Source: Abiotrophia sp938010525
GTDB lineage: Bacteria > Bacillota > Bacilli > Lactobacillales > Aerococcaceae
DNA length: 64,000 bases
Direction of reading: 5' to 3'
Assembly (NCBI RefSeq): GCF_938010525.1
Contig: NZ_CALLVK010000024.1
Coordinates: forward strand, 76,269-140,268
This document shows, piece by piece, positions 34,544 to 44,420 of this stretch. The position numbers were made by a program, and so were the translations under genes. Position 1 is the first letter of the stretch, and each line of letters begins with the position of its first letter. Under the pieces are notes generated by a model. The model searched no databases, was not told the origin of the DNA, and saw only the letters and a program-made list of their open reading frames with translations.

Positions 34544-36442
34544 CTAGTTTTTCTTTAATTGCCGGCTTAAGCGCAGTATTTCAACCAAGTATTCATTCAT
34601 CTTGGTCTTATCCCCACGTATTTGGGCTTGTTTTAGTTTGTTTTGTAGCTCCTTAAGCTGAATCTCAGTAAAGGCAGCATCAATGGTTTTGACGCAATCT
34701 TGCATGGCCTGCTCCGAATAATCGGTTTGGGCATAATCCCAAATCAGATTGGCCAAGTATTGTTGCTCATCAGGGCTGGCTTCCACATCTAAGATACCGG
34801 TCAGAGGCAGTCGGCCTCCTTTTTCATAATAGAAGTGTTCCAGCTGATAATAAATAGCTTGAGCGCTTGGATGGACAAAGAGCAGAGGCTGCTCTAACCC
34901 TTCAATAAACTGCCAAGCTGGCTCATTAAAAATTAGATTAGACAGGATGTAACGCTCGCAATGATAGGCCTTAAGCGACTTGATTTGGTCATCTAATGCC
35001 CCTGGCTTAGCTTGGACTGGATTAGAAGGAAGTGCCTGATCCGAGAATCCCGAAGATTGGGCCTTATCCCACTTGTCAGGTGAATCTTGCTTAGGTCTAT
35101 CGCTCTCCTTAGCCTCTTCCTTGCGATGGCGATAGGAAACTTGAGCCAGTTGCTCTTCCAACATGGCCAAGTCTAAACCAAATTCCTCGGCTAAAGCCTG
35201 CAAGCGCATGGTTCGCTCGATTGGCGAAGGTAACTGGGCAACTAAGTCTAGAAGTCGATTGATATAGAGCGCTCGCTGTTCAAGGTCTGCTAACTGGTAT
35301 TCCTGTTGAAGATAATGCTTGAGGAATTCATAACGCGGAATAGCCTGGTTAATCAGCGACTTGAAGCTATCAGCCCCACGGGACTTAATCCACTCGTCAG
35401 GGTCCATCTTACCAGGAATGGAAACAGCCTTAATGGTATGACGCGGTAAAGTTAGGCTTAATTCAAAAGCCCGAGCAGTTGCCTTTTGACCTGCAGCATC
35501 GCCATCAAAGACAAAAATAATTTCCTGAGTCACCTTGCCTAACTGACCAAGGTGCTGACTGGTCAAGCTAGTCCCCATGGTCGCCACAGCCTGCGGGAAG
35601 CCGGCCTGGCTCAGGGCAATCACATCCAGATAACCTTCGCAGATTAGAACCTGGTTGAGACGGCGAATATGTGGCCGAGCTTGAGCAAAATGATAAATCA
35701 AGGATGATTTATGGAAAATATCGGTCTCGGGAGAGTTGACGTATTTGGCAACTTTTGGGTCATCGCCAGGATTGGCTTGGTAGATACGCCCGGAAAAGGC
35801 GACCGTCCTACCTTGGCGGTCCTCCAAGGGAAAGATAATCCGACCATGGAAACGATCCATCAAACCTTGGCTAGCTTCATAGAAAATCCCTGATTGCAGC
35901 ATTTCTTCATGGTTAAAACCCGCTTCCGTCAGGTACTGAATCAGCAACTGAGGATTATCAGGCGCTAGTCCCAAATGAAAGTCTGCCAGTGTTTCTTCCT
36001 TAAGCTCACGTTGCTTTAAGTAAGCATAGGCTGCCTCCCCTGCTACCGTTTGAGTTAGGTAGAAGTGATAGAAGTCACGGGCTTTTTCATGTAAATCAAG
36101 CAAACGTTGATGGGGCTGACTGACAGCCTGTCCCGTCTCAAAATAGCGACTATCGAGGGCAATATTGGAAAGTTCAGCTACCTTCTTAACTGCTTCTGGA
36201 AAACTAATTCCTTCCATTTCCTGCAGAAAGCCAAAGACATTGCCCCCTCTACCACAGGAAAAACACTTATAAATCTGCTTGTCCGGGCTAACCGAGAAGG
36301 ATGGATTGTTGTCTTCGTGGAAGGGACAAGAGCAAGTATAGTTATTACCGCGCTTGGTCAGGGCGACATATTGGTTGATAATGGCCACGATATCGGCTTC
36401 TTTTTTTACCGATTCGATAATTTCATTAGGAATACCAGCCAT
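34544..36442 (-). CDS. dnaG: DNA primase
   Basis: Makes RNA primers at the replication fork. The 632-aa protein has an N-terminal CHC2 zinc ribbon (CSCPFHEDNNPSFSVSPDKQ, then CFSCG), a TOPRIM core with VLICEGYLDVIALSQAGF and FVFDGDAAGQKA, a charged linker (about residues 435-480), and a C-terminal helicase-binding domain. Start ATG after AAGGGAGGGCGTCAG. Forms an operon with rpoD. Confidence 0.97.
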   Translation of the reverse strand: MAGIPNEIIESVKKEADIVAIINQYVALTKRGNNYTCSCPFHEDNNPSFSVSPDKQIYKCFSCGRGGNVFGFLQEMEGISFPEAVKKVAELSNIALDSRYFETGQAVSQPHQRLLDLHEKARDFYHFYLTQTVAGEAAYAYLKQRELKEETLADFHLGLAPDNPQLLIQYLTEAGFNHEEMLQSGIFYEASQGLMDRFHGRIIFPLEDRQGRTVAFSGRIYQANPGDDPKVAKYVNSPETDIFHKSSLIYHFAQARPHIRRLNQVLICEGYLDVIALSQAGFPQAVATMGTSLTSQHLGQLGKVTQEIIFVFDGDAAGQKATARAFELSLTLPRHTIKAVSIPGKMDPDEWIKSRGADSFKSLINQAIPRYEFLKHYLQQEYQLADLEQRALYINRLLDLVAQLPSPIERTMRLQALAEEFGLDLAMLEEQLAQVSYRHRKEEAKESDRPKQDSPDKWDKAQSSGFSDQALPSNPVQAKPGALDDQIKSLKAYHCERYILSNLIFNEPAWQFIEGLEQPLLFVHPSAQAIYYQLEHFYYEKGGRLPLTGILDVEASPDEQQYLANLIWDYAQTDYSEQAMQDCVKTIDAAFTEIQLKELQNKLKQAQIRGDKTKMNEYLVEILRLSRQLKKN

Positions 36443-36468
36443 CTGACGCCCTCCCTTACTGAACTACT

Positions 36469-37719
36469 TTAAACAGAGTTGTTGCGGGGCTTAGCCCGAT
36501 AGAGACAGTAAGCACCCAATAAGAATTGAATAATGATGGCGAAGAGCCCCTTGAGCGAGTCACCTGTCATCTGCGCGACCAAGGCCAAGATGGTGGTCCC
36601 TAGTACGGAAGAAAATTTACCAAAGATATTATAGAAACCAAAGAATTGGTTAGTCTTTTGCTTAGGAATCAACTGGCCAAAGTAAGAACGACTCAGCGCC
36701 TGAATGCCACCTTGGGCAGTCCCTACTAAGATAGCCAAAATCAAGAAATCCCGGAAACCAGACAAGCCTAGTGCAAAGACACAGATGACCACATAGGTCC
36801 CAATGCCGACGAAGAGTAAAGTGCGGCTGCCAAAACGTTTAGCTAAGGCTCCATAGGCCAGTGATGACGGAAAGGCCACAACCTGAACCACTAGGAGAAT
36901 AATAATTAATTGGTTAGCAGGCAAGCCCAAATCGCTACCCACAGAGGTCGCCATTTTGATAATGGTCCCTACCCCGTCAATATAGAGGAAGTAACCCACT
37001 AAGAACCATAAAATGGTTGGATAGTGTTTGAGCTCTCCCACTGTTTCCTTAAGTGAGCGCAAGGTGGACTTAACCAAACCATCGTGGTGTTCAATGTAGG
37101 AGACTTGCTTAACATGACGCCAATATGGCACCGTAAAAACAAACCACCAAATGGCCGTAATTAAGAAGCCAACATTGACTAGATCACGCGATGACAGCCA
37201 ACCAGACACTTGCAAAGCAAAGAAAATCAGAAAGGCAAAGACACTGCCAATATAACCATAGGCATAACCTGCTGAACTGACCATATCCAAACGTTGTTCA
37301 GTGGTCACATCCATAATGGAAGAGTCGTAAAAGACATTGGATAAGGAGAAGCCAATAGCAGATAAGGTATAAACCACCAAGAGATAGAGCCAGGCATTTG
37401 GCCCAGCAAAAATCATGGCCAATACACTCCCGACCCCAAGCAGGGTCCCGAAGGTAAAGAGCGGTCCCCGTACGCCTTTGTAGTCAGCACTGGTCCCCAA
37501 GAAAGGCGACATGACGGCCACCACAATGGTGGACAGGGAGTTGGCGTAACCCAGATAGGCTGTGGAAGTGGCCGGTGCCATGCTCACACTATCCGTGACC
37601 GCCTTATAGAAAATAGGAAAAATAGCGGCTGTAATCATCAAAGAATAGACGGAGTTAGCCCAGTCTTGGAGAATCCAAGCCCACTCCTTCTTCGTATAGC
37701 CTGAGAGAAATTTCTTCAT
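36469..37719 (-). CDS. MFS transporter of the UMF1/Atg22-like family
   Basis: A 416-aa protein with about twelve membrane helices. The N-terminal WAWILQDWANSVYSLMITAA and the later GGIQALSRSYFGQLIPKQKT are characteristic of the UMF1 family, related to yeast vacuolar effluxer Atg22. The substrate is unknown; amino acid export is a family-level guess. Start ATG after AGGGAGGCTTGCT, 11 bp from engB, so the two may share a transcript. Confidence 0.88.
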   Translation of the reverse strand: MKKFLSGYTKKEWAWILQDWANSVYSLMITAAIFPIFYKAVTDSVSMAPATSTAYLGYANSLSTIVVAVMSPFLGTSADYKGVRGPLFTFGTLLGVGSVLAMIFAGPNAWLYLLVVYTLSAIGFSLSNVFYDSSIMDVTTEQRLDMVSSAGYAYGYIGSVFAFLIFFALQVSGWLSSRDLVNVGFLITAIWWFVFTVPYWRHVKQVSYIEHHDGLVKSTLRSLKETVGELKHYPTILWFLVGYFLYIDGVGTIIKMATSVGSDLGLPANQLIIILLVVQVVAFPSSLAYGALAKRFGSRTLLFVGIGTYVVICVFALGLSGFRDFLILAILVGTAQGGIQALSRSYFGQLIPKQKTNQFFGFYNIFGKFSSVLGTTILALVAQMTGDSLKGLFAIIIQFLLGAYCLYRAKPRNNSV

Positions 37720-37730
37720 AGCAAGCCTCC

Positions 37731-38318
37731 CTAGTCTTGAATTTGGGCTTCAATGACGTCCCAGATATCTTGCGCGCCATAACCCGTTTCGGCTGAGAAT
37801 GGGAAGAGCGCATCGACCGTCGGCAAATCTAGAGCCTTCTTATACATGGATAAATGCTTATTCCATTGGCTCTTCTTAATCTTATCCACCTTGGTCAAGA
37901 TGATGGCATAAGGAATCTCTGCTTCATCAGCAAAATCCTTCATGGCCTTATCTAACTCGGTTGGCTCATGGCGGAAATCCATCAAGAGAAAGAGCACGCG
38001 AACATTGTCCCGATTAAGGAGATAATGTTCAATCATCTTGCCCCACTCTGCTCGCGCTGTTTTGGAGACCCGAGCATAGCCATAGCCAGGCACATCGACA
38101 AATCGGAAAGTCTGATTAATGTCATAGAAATTAAGGGTTTGGGTCTTACCAGGTTGGCTGGATGTACGCGCCAAACCCTTTCGACCAATCATTTTATTAA
38201 TGAAAGAAGACTTGCCCACATTAGAGCGACCCGCTAGGGCTACTTCAGGCAAGGCATCTTGTGGATATTGCTTTGGACTGACAGCACTAATGACTAATTC
38301 TGCCTGACTTACCTTCAT
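37731..38318 (-). CDS. engB: ribosome biogenesis GTP-binding protein EngB/YsxC
   Basis: A 195-aa GTPase required for late 50S assembly. The G1 motif is AGRSNVGKSSFINKM, the G3 is DVPGYGYAR, and the G4 is TKVDK. The family-specific SSQPGKTQTLNFY switch is present. Its start ATG overlaps the clpX stop by 4 bp. The clpX-engB order is conserved across Bacilli. Confidence 0.97.
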   Translation of the reverse strand: MKVSQAELVISAVSPKQYPQDALPEVALAGRSNVGKSSFINKMIGRKGLARTSSQPGKTQTLNFYDINQTFRFVDVPGYGYARVSKTARAEWGKMIEHYLLNRDNVRVLFLLMDFRHEPTELDKAMKDFADEAEIPYAIILTKVDKIKKSQWNKHLSMYKKALDLPTVDALFPFSAETGYGAQDIWDVIEAQIQD

Positions 38319-39589
38319 GAAGCAGTCTCCTTTTGTGGTTTCATACGTTTGTTGTGCTTGTTGTAATAAAATGGTTGATGGCTGCCTAAAACGGTATCTT
38401 CCGTAATCACAATACGGCTGATATTTTCGTCACTTGGCACGATGAACATAATATCCAACATAACGGACTCCAAGATAGAACGGAGGCCACGTGCGCCAGT
38501 ATTGCGTTCAATGGCCTGCTTGGCAATGGCAATCAGGGCCTTTTCCTTGAATTCTAGCTCTACACCATCAATTTGGAAGAGGCGTTGATATTGTTTAACC
38601 AAGGCATTCTTAGGTTCTGTTAAGATACGAACCAAGTCATCCTGGGTTAACTTCTCTAACATGGCCATAACAGGCAAACGCCCAATAAACTCTGGAATCA
38701 AACCAAACTTCAAGAGGTCTTCTGACGTGACTTGTTGCATAAGCGACTTGGATTGATCCAACTTGCCATTGCTGCTACCAAAACCAATGACCTTGCTACC
38801 TAAGCGTTCCTTGACGATGGTCTCAATGCCATCAAAGGCGCCCCCTACAATAAAGAGAATTTGCGAGGTATCCAGTTGGATGAACTCTTGGTTAGGATGT
38901 TTACGGCCACCCTTAGGTGGGATGTTGGCAATTGTCCCTTCCAAAATCTTGAGCAAGGCTTGTTGGACCCCTTCCCCACTGACATCGCGGGTAATGGAGA
39001 CATTCTCACTCTTGCGGGCAATCTTGTCGATTTCATCGACATAGATAATGCCGTGTTGAGCTTTTTCAATATCATAGTCTGCTGCTTGAACCAACTTGAG
39101 TAGGATGTTTTCCACATCTTCCCCCACATAGCCGGCTTCAGTTAGGCTAGTTGCATCAGCAATCGCAAAAGGCACGTTCAGTAATTTGGCCAAGGACTGA
39201 GCCAGAAAAGTCTTCCCGGAACCCGTTGGCCCAATCAGACAGATATTGCTCTTTTGCAATTCAATATCCGCTTCATGTGTTGCAATGCTAGCGTTAATAC
39301 GTTTGTAGTGGTTGTAGACGGCAACTGCCAAGGATTTCTTGGCTTCAGTCTGGCCGATGACATATTGATTAAGATGGGCCATGATTTCAGCAGGTTTGAG
39401 GACGCTCACGCCACTAAAACCTTCAGAATCACTGACCATATCTTGACGAATGATTTCCTCGCATAAGCCCACACATTCATCACAAATATAGACATCTGGC
39501 CCCGCTATAATCTTATTGACTTCATCTTGGGACTTGCCACAGAACGAGCAATAGTAGCCGCCATGATTCCCGGTATGGTTACTGGTCAT
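38315..39589 (-). CDS. clpX: ATP-dependent Clp protease ATP-binding subunit ClpX
   Basis: AAA+ unfoldase that feeds ClpP; 424 aa. It has an N-terminal zinc-binding domain (CSFCGKSQ, then CDEC), Walker A GPTGSGKTFLAQSL, Walker B IIYVDEIDKIAR and the IGF loop (SKVIGFGSS) that docks to ClpP. The start was set at 39589 (MTSNHTGN) after AGAGGAAGGATCGATTACC; the frame opens 20 codons upstream without a good ribosome site. Confidence 0.97.
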   Translation of the reverse strand: MTSNHTGNHGGYYCSFCGKSQDEVNKIIAGPDVYICDECVGLCEEIIRQDMVSDSEGFSGVSVLKPAEIMAHLNQYVIGQTEAKKSLAVAVYNHYKRINASIATHEADIELQKSNICLIGPTGSGKTFLAQSLAKLLNVPFAIADATSLTEAGYVGEDVENILLKLVQAADYDIEKAQHGIIYVDEIDKIARKSENVSITRDVSGEGVQQALLKILEGTIANIPPKGGRKHPNQEFIQLDTSQILFIVGGAFDGIETIVKERLGSKVIGFGSSNGKLDQSKSLMQQVTSEDLLKFGLIPEFIGRLPVMAMLEKLTQDDLVRILTEPKNALVKQYQRLFQIDGVELEFKEKALIAIAKQAIERNTGARGLRSILESVMLDIMFIVPSDENISRIVITEDTVLGSHQPFYYNKHNKRMKPQKETAS

Positions 39590-39697
39590 GGTAATCGATC
39601 CTTCCTCTAACGTACATAATGAGGGATGCAGATAGTCATCGTTGAACATAAGACTCTCGCAACCCTCATTTATAGTTATTCTAATAGGTTTATTTTA

Positions 39698-40978
39698 TTA
39701 TTTTTCTACCGCAGAATCAACAATTAAGCTCATTGCCTTCTTCATACGGATGTCAGCAGTTAACATATCAGTTGACACAAATTGTTTGACTTGGTCAGCA
39801 GACATGTTGTATTGAGATGCCAAGTCAGCAACTTCAGCGTCGATTTCAGCATCCGTTACTTGAATGTCTTCAGCCTTGACAATTGCTTCTAATACTAAGT
39901 TAGTCTTAGTACGTAATTCTGCTTCTTCAGCGAATTGAGCACGTAAGCCTTCAGCGTTAGTCCCTGTAATTTGGAAGTATAAGTCTTCATTAATGCCTTG
40001 ACGTTTCAAGTTGTTGGTGAAGTGAGATACTTGACGGTTGATTTCGTCTTCTACCATTACTTCTGGTAATTCAACGATTTCAGCGTTCTTAACCGCTTGA
40101 CGTAAAGCTAAGTCTTCTACAACTTCCTTAGCAGCAGCTTTTTTAGACTCTTCTAATTGAACGCGGATTTTGTTTTCTAATTCAGCTAAGCTTTCAACTT
40201 CTGAATCCACGTCTTTAGCGAATTCGTCATCTAATTCAGGTAATTCTTTAGCTTTTACTTCGTGAACTGTTACTTTGAAGACAGCGTCTTGACCTTTGAG
40301 GTTTTCTGCATGGTAAGCTTCTGGGAAGGTTACTTTCACTTCCACTTGGTCACCTGCTTTAGTCCCTACTAATTGATCTTCAAAACCTGGGATGAAGCTG
40401 TTAGAACCAAGTTCTAATGAGTGGTTTTCACCCTTACCGCCTTCAAATGCTTGGTCACCCAAGAAACCTTCGAAGTCGATGACAACCGTATCGCCTAATT
40501 CAGCTGCGCCTTCTTTAACAACGAGCTCAGCCAAACCTAAACGACGAGATTCTAATTCGTCTTTGACATCTTGATCAGATACTTGACGGTCTTGAGCTTC
40601 TACCTCTAAGCCCTTGTAGTCGCCTAATTTAACTTCTGGTTTTAAGACAACTTCAGCTTTCAATACCCAAGGTTGACCTGCTTCGAGTTTTTCGATATCA
40701 ATCTTTGGTTCAGTCACTACGTCTAATTCAGCCTCTTGGATGGCTTTAGATAAATGAACTGGTAAGAGAGCGTTTAAAGCATCTTCGTAAAGCGCTGCTT
40801 CCCCGTACACATTGTTGAAGATTTGACGTGGCACTTTCCCCTTACGGAAGCCAGGTACTGACAAACGTTTTTGTACCTTCTTGAATGCTGTGTCTAAAGC
40901 TTTCTTCACATCTTCTACTGGAATTTCAAAGGTTAATACCCCTGTATTTGTTGCTTGTTTTTCGAATTTCGCTACCAT
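39698..40978 (-). CDS. tig: trigger factor
   Basis: Ribosome-bound chaperone and peptidyl-prolyl isomerase, 426 aa. The ribosome-docking signature is VPGFRKGKVPRQIF, the FKBP-like domain covers about residues 150-245 (GDTVVIDFEGFL), and the long helical arms end with SLIVDSAVEK. The start was set at 40978 (MVAKFEKQ) after TGGAGGAAAGTTAC. It lies just upstream of clpX but separately spaced. Confidence 0.97.
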   Translation of the reverse strand: MVAKFEKQATNTGVLTFEIPVEDVKKALDTAFKKVQKRLSVPGFRKGKVPRQIFNNVYGEAALYEDALNALLPVHLSKAIQEAELDVVTEPKIDIEKLEAGQPWVLKAEVVLKPEVKLGDYKGLEVEAQDRQVSDQDVKDELESRRLGLAELVVKEGAAELGDTVVIDFEGFLGDQAFEGGKGENHSLELGSNSFIPGFEDQLVGTKAGDQVEVKVTFPEAYHAENLKGQDAVFKVTVHEVKAKELPELDDEFAKDVDSEVESLAELENKIRVQLEESKKAAAKEVVEDLALRQAVKNAEIVELPEVMVEDEINRQVSHFTNNLKRQGINEDLYFQITGTNAEGLRAQFAEEAELRTKTNLVLEAIVKAEDIQVTDAEIDAEVADLASQYNMSADQVKQFVSTDMLTADIRMKKAMSLIVDSAVEK

Positions 40979-41122
40979 GTAACTTTCCTCCATAGCTTCT
41001 TGTTTATTTACACACTCCACAATTTTAACTGAAAGCATCCAATTTGTAAACAGATTTACCCTATTTTTACTGACTTTTCCTCAGATTTGACTCAAGTAAG
41101 TGAGGCCACCTATTTTCTCTAG

Positions 41123-42244
41123 CTATTCCACGTAAGGAAGTAAGTAGCCATAGCCCTTACTTTCCATCTGATCCTTAGGAATGAAGGTGATGGAAGCTGA
41201 GTTAATACAATAGCGGAGGCCACCCTTGTCCTTAGGCCCATCATCAAAGACATGTCCCAAATGAGAGTTACCAGAACGTGACCGGACTTCAATCCGTCTC
41301 ATGTTAAAGCTGGTGTCTTCCTTATAGCGGGCTACATCCGCTGAGATTGGCTTGGTAAAGCTAGGCCAGCCACACCCCGAGTCATACTTATCCTTAGAGG
41401 AGAAGAGTGGCTCCCCAGTAGCGACATCCACATAGATACCTGGCTCCTTATTATCCCAATATTGGTTGGAGAAGGCCTGCTCGGTGTTATTTTCCTGGGT
41501 CACAGCGTATTGGGCAGGGCTCAATTTTTCCTTCAGTTCTTGATCACTTGGTTTGGGATAGAGGTTGGCATCAATCAAGGGATCCTGTGCCTTCTTGAGA
41601 TCGATGTGGCAGTATCCGTTAGGATGTTTGGTCAAATAGTCTTGATGTTCTTCCTCAGCCTTAACATAGTTCTTAAGAGGCTCCAATTCAACCTTGAGTT
41701 CTTGGCCCAGTTCATCCGCCTTTTCCTTCATTACTGCTTGGGCAACGGCCTTATCCTCTTGGCTTTCATAATAAATACCCGTCCGATATTGTCGGCCCTC
41801 ATCATTGCCTTGCTTATTAAGAGAGAGCGGATCTACAACCCGGAAGTAATAGAGCAAGAGTTGACGCACATCTAGTTTACTGGCATCATAGGTGATTTTA
41901 ACCGTTTCGGCGTGGTCAGTCTGACCGATTAAGGTATAGTTGGTGATATCTGACGTCCCATTGGCATAGCCAGATTCCACATCTAGCACCCCGTCAATTT
42001 GCTCAAAATAAGCTTCTAGGCCCCAGAAGCAGCCACCCGCTAGATAGAGGGTTCTGAGGTTCTCGGCTTTAACTTCTTCCTTGCTTGAAGTACTAGAAGA
42101 ACTAGTCGCATTTGCCGCAAGGGCGGCTTCTACCCGGCTTTCGATATTTTGGGTGGTCAGGCCAGAATGAGAGGTCCGCCACCAGACAAGCGTAATTACC
42201 CCTAGAACCGCAATTAAGCCGGTTAATAAATAACGTTTATCCAT
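41123..42244 (-). CDS. msrAB: membrane-anchored methionine sulfoxide reductase A/B fusion
   Basis: A 373-aa fusion with an N-terminal membrane anchor (about residues 6-22), MsrA (about 64-215) with the nucleophile C72 in GGCFWG, and MsrB (about 230-370) with CGWPSFTKPI and the active Cys C346 in RYCINSAS. The MsrB zinc cysteine pairs are not evident. The outward-facing enzyme repairs both S- and R-methionine sulfoxide. It is the last gene of ccdA-tlpA-msrAB, where the other two proteins would supply reducing power, as in the pneumococcal SpMsrAB2 system. Confidence 0.95.
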   Translation of the reverse strand: MDKRYLLTGLIAVLGVITLVWWRTSHSGLTTQNIESRVEAALAANATSSSSTSSKEEVKAENLRTLYLAGGCFWGLEAYFEQIDGVLDVESGYANGTSDITNYTLIGQTDHAETVKITYDASKLDVRQLLLYYFRVVDPLSLNKQGNDEGRQYRTGIYYESQEDKAVAQAVMKEKADELGQELKVELEPLKNYVKAEEEHQDYLTKHPNGYCHIDLKKAQDPLIDANLYPKPSDQELKEKLSPAQYAVTQENNTEQAFSNQYWDNKEPGIYVDVATGEPLFSSKDKYDSGCGWPSFTKPISADVARYKEDTSFNMRRIEVRSRSGNSHLGHVFDDGPKDKGGLRYCINSASITFIPKDQMESKGYGYLLPYVE

Positions 42245-42279
42245 TATAGTTTCCTTCTTTCAGATTTTAAGAATCTTCC

Positions 42280-42861
42280 TTAGTCCATGCTAGCCAATTG
42301 GTCTAAGACACTTTGCCGATCCATATGACCTAGTTGTACCTTAACTAGTTCCCCCTTGGAATTGATAAAGGCCGAAGTTGGGTAAGCAACAACACCTAAT
42401 TGCTTCATAAAGTCACCCGACTGATCCACTAAAACCGGTAGATGCGTATAATCTAAGCCGGAAAACCACTTGGTAAAATCAGCCAGGGGCTTTTCATTTC
42501 GAATTTCAGGTGCCACCATGGATAAGACGACCACATCATTTCCTTGATTGCTTTCATCAGCTAAGGCGTCGACATCCTTGAGTCCTGCCAAGCAGATGGA
42601 ACACCAGGATGCCCAGAATTTGATGTAAACTTTTTTGCCTTGTAAATCCTCTAGCTTATAAGTCTTGCCATGAATATCTTGAAAGGTCCCGCTTAAGCTT
42701 TGCCCTGCTTCTTGCTTTTGAGAAGAAGCGGTTGTTTGGGCGGTGCTAGATGCTTGCTTGGCATTGTTTGCCTCCTGTTGAGGTTGGCAGGCCGCTAAAC
42801 AGCCCGAACTTAAACTAACTAATCCTAAGACTTGCCAAAATTTACGCGTAAAATGTGACAT
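42280..42861 (-). CDS. TlpA-like thioredoxin-fold lipoprotein
   Basis: A 193-aa lipoprotein with lipobox LAAC (Cys25), an Ala/Ser/Gln linker and a TlpA/ResA-type domain with the redox pair C87-S-I-C90 in FWASWCSIC and a cis-Pro region (VAYPTSAF). It should pass electrons from CcdA to MsrAB on the outer face of the membrane. It sits 18 bp after ccdA. Start ATG after GAGGAAAAAAAT. Confidence 0.92.
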   Translation of the reverse strand: MSHFTRKFWQVLGLVSLSSGCLAACQPQQEANNAKQASSTAQTTASSQKQEAGQSLSGTFQDIHGKTYKLEDLQGKKVYIKFWASWCSICLAGLKDVDALADESNQGNDVVVLSMVAPEIRNEKPLADFTKWFSGLDYTHLPVLVDQSGDFMKQLGVVAYPTSAFINSKGELVKVQLGHMDRQSVLDQLASMD

Positions 42862-42879
42862 ATTTTTTTCCTCTTTTTC

Positions 42880-43557
42880 CTAGATTTTGTTGAACATTAC
42901 TAGAATGCCGACCAGAATAATCAGGACAGCCCCGACCCGTTTGATCAGCATCATGTGCTTTTTGGCTACATTCAGCCATTTGACTAAGGATGAAGATAGA
43001 ATAGCCAAGAGTAAAAATGGCACTGACAGACCCAAAGCATAGACGAAGAGCAAGCTACCACCATACCAAGCACTGGCCCCTGTGGTGGTCACTAAGGCCA
43101 AGACAGAACTCAAGACTGGCCCGACACAAGGCGTCCAACCAAAGCTAAAGCTCAGTCCCAAGAGAAAGCTTCGCGTTAATTCCCCAGCATTCTTAGCCTC
43201 CATCTGGACGGTCTTTTGGCGACTAAGCCATGGAATCTCCACTAATTCCAGCTGATAAATCCCCATCAGCACGATAATAGTCCCTAGTACAAGGCGGGTA
43301 TAGTGCCCATAAACGATCTGTCCTAAGAGACTGGCCCCAAAACCTAACATGAAGAAAATCAGTGAAATGCCTGACATGAAAGCCAGAACCTTCAAAACTG
43401 GCAAGAGATAAAAACTATAGTTACCAATTTTTACCTTCTTGTCCCCAGTTTCCCCCATAAAGGTTCCCATATACAAAGGAAACAATGGCAAAACACATGG
43501 CGATAAGAAGGACAGAATTCCCGCCCCAAAGACTGTTAAATAATAAGATATGGACAT
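42880..43557 (-). CDS. ccdA: cytochrome c biogenesis-type thiol transporter CcdA
   Basis: A 225-aa membrane protein with six helices. The two redox cysteines lie in SFLSPCVLPLFPLYMG (first helix) and FGWTPCVGPVLS (about residue 140). It moves reducing equivalents from cytosolic thioredoxin across the membrane. First gene of ccdA-tlpA-msrAB. A TATAAT lies at 43588-43593 on the minus strand. Start ATG after CAGGAGGGGTTTT. Confidence 0.94.
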   Translation of the reverse strand: MSISYYLTVFGAGILSFLSPCVLPLFPLYMGTFMGETGDKKVKIGNYSFYLLPVLKVLAFMSGISLIFFMLGFGASLLGQIVYGHYTRLVLGTIIVLMGIYQLELVEIPWLSRQKTVQMEAKNAGELTRSFLLGLSFSFGWTPCVGPVLSSVLALVTTTGASAWYGGSLLFVYALGLSVPFLLLAILSSSLVKWLNVAKKHMMLIKRVGAVLIILVGILVMFNKI

Positions 43558-43728
43558 AAAACCCCTCCTGCGAATAATTACATCCTTATTATACGTCCTA
43601 ATTGCTAGATTATCATTTATTTTGATTGGGAAAACTGACTTACTTAAAAATAGTGCCTATTTATGAACTTTTTGTGTAATTTCAGGGCACTTATAGCGAA
43701 ATACTAGGCGGGAGGGGCTTGCTTCTAG

Positions 43729-43734
43729 TATAAT
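43729..43734 (+). promoter_or_regulatory. candidate -10 of recU-pbp1a
   Basis: TATAAT 21 bp before the recU start. No convincing -35 was found at 16-18 bp. Confidence 0.45.
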
Positions 43735-43754
43735 AAGGTGAAGGAGTGAGTGGA

Positions 43755-44396
43755 ATGGTTAAATATCCAGCTGGTTCAGCCCGGCGAAGCGCCATTAATA
43801 AGCCAGCAGGGCCAAGCCTAGATCCAGTTCAAGCTAGGGCCATGCAAGATCTCAAGGCAGCTAAAAAGCCTACCCAGTATGGTAGCCGGGGCATGTCCTT
43901 GGAAGATCGTATTAATCAATCCAACCAATACTACCTCAGCCACAATCTGGCGGTAATCCACAAGAAACCGACGCCGATTCAAGTCGTCAAAGTGGATTTT
44001 CCGCGTCGTAGCGCTGCCCGGATTACCGAGGCCTACTATCGCCAAGCCTCGACAACAGACTACAACGGCCTCTATTTAGGTCGCTATCTGGATTTTGAAG
44101 CTAAGGAAACGACTAATAAAACTAGTTTCCCACTGGCTAACTTACCAGACCATCAGATTGAACACATGCGACAATGCCACCAACAAGGCGGTATCGTCTT
44201 TCTCATCATTAGTTTCAAAGTGCATGACAAGGTCTATCTACTTCCCTTCCCAGCTCTCAATCAGTGGTTGGAAAGTCAGAAGCGTAAGAGCTTGCCACTC
44301 ACTTACCTGGAAAGCCATGGCTACCTCTGCCAACAAGGGGTCTTTCCTATGATTGATTATTTAGCAGCTGTGGATCTCTGGCTCCAAGCTCACTAG
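43755..44396 (+). CDS. recU: Holliday junction resolvase RecU
   Basis: Resolves four-way junctions in recombination and chromosome segregation; about 213 aa. Conserved RecU parts are visible: GMSLEDRINQSNQYYL, IHKKPTPIQVVKVDFP, ITEAYYRQASTTDYNGLYLG (YNG core), DFEAKETTNKTSFPL, and GIVFLIISF. The start was set at the ATG at 43755 after AAGGAGTGAGTGGA; a GTG at 43746 is the alternative. Operon with pbp1a, as in Bacillus and streptococci. Confidence 0.95.
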   Translation: MVKYPAGSARRSAINKPAGPSLDPVQARAMQDLKAAKKPTQYGSRGMSLEDRINQSNQYYLSHNLAVIHKKPTPIQVVKVDFPRRSAARITEAYYRQASTTDYNGLYLGRYLDFEAKETTNKTSFPLANLPDHQIEHMRQCHQQGGIVFLIISFKVHDKVYLLPFPALNQWLESQKRKSLPLTYLESHGYLCQQGVFPMIDYLAAVDLWLQAH

Positions 44397-44420
44397 TTTG
44401 ACAAGAAAGGAGGGATTGAC

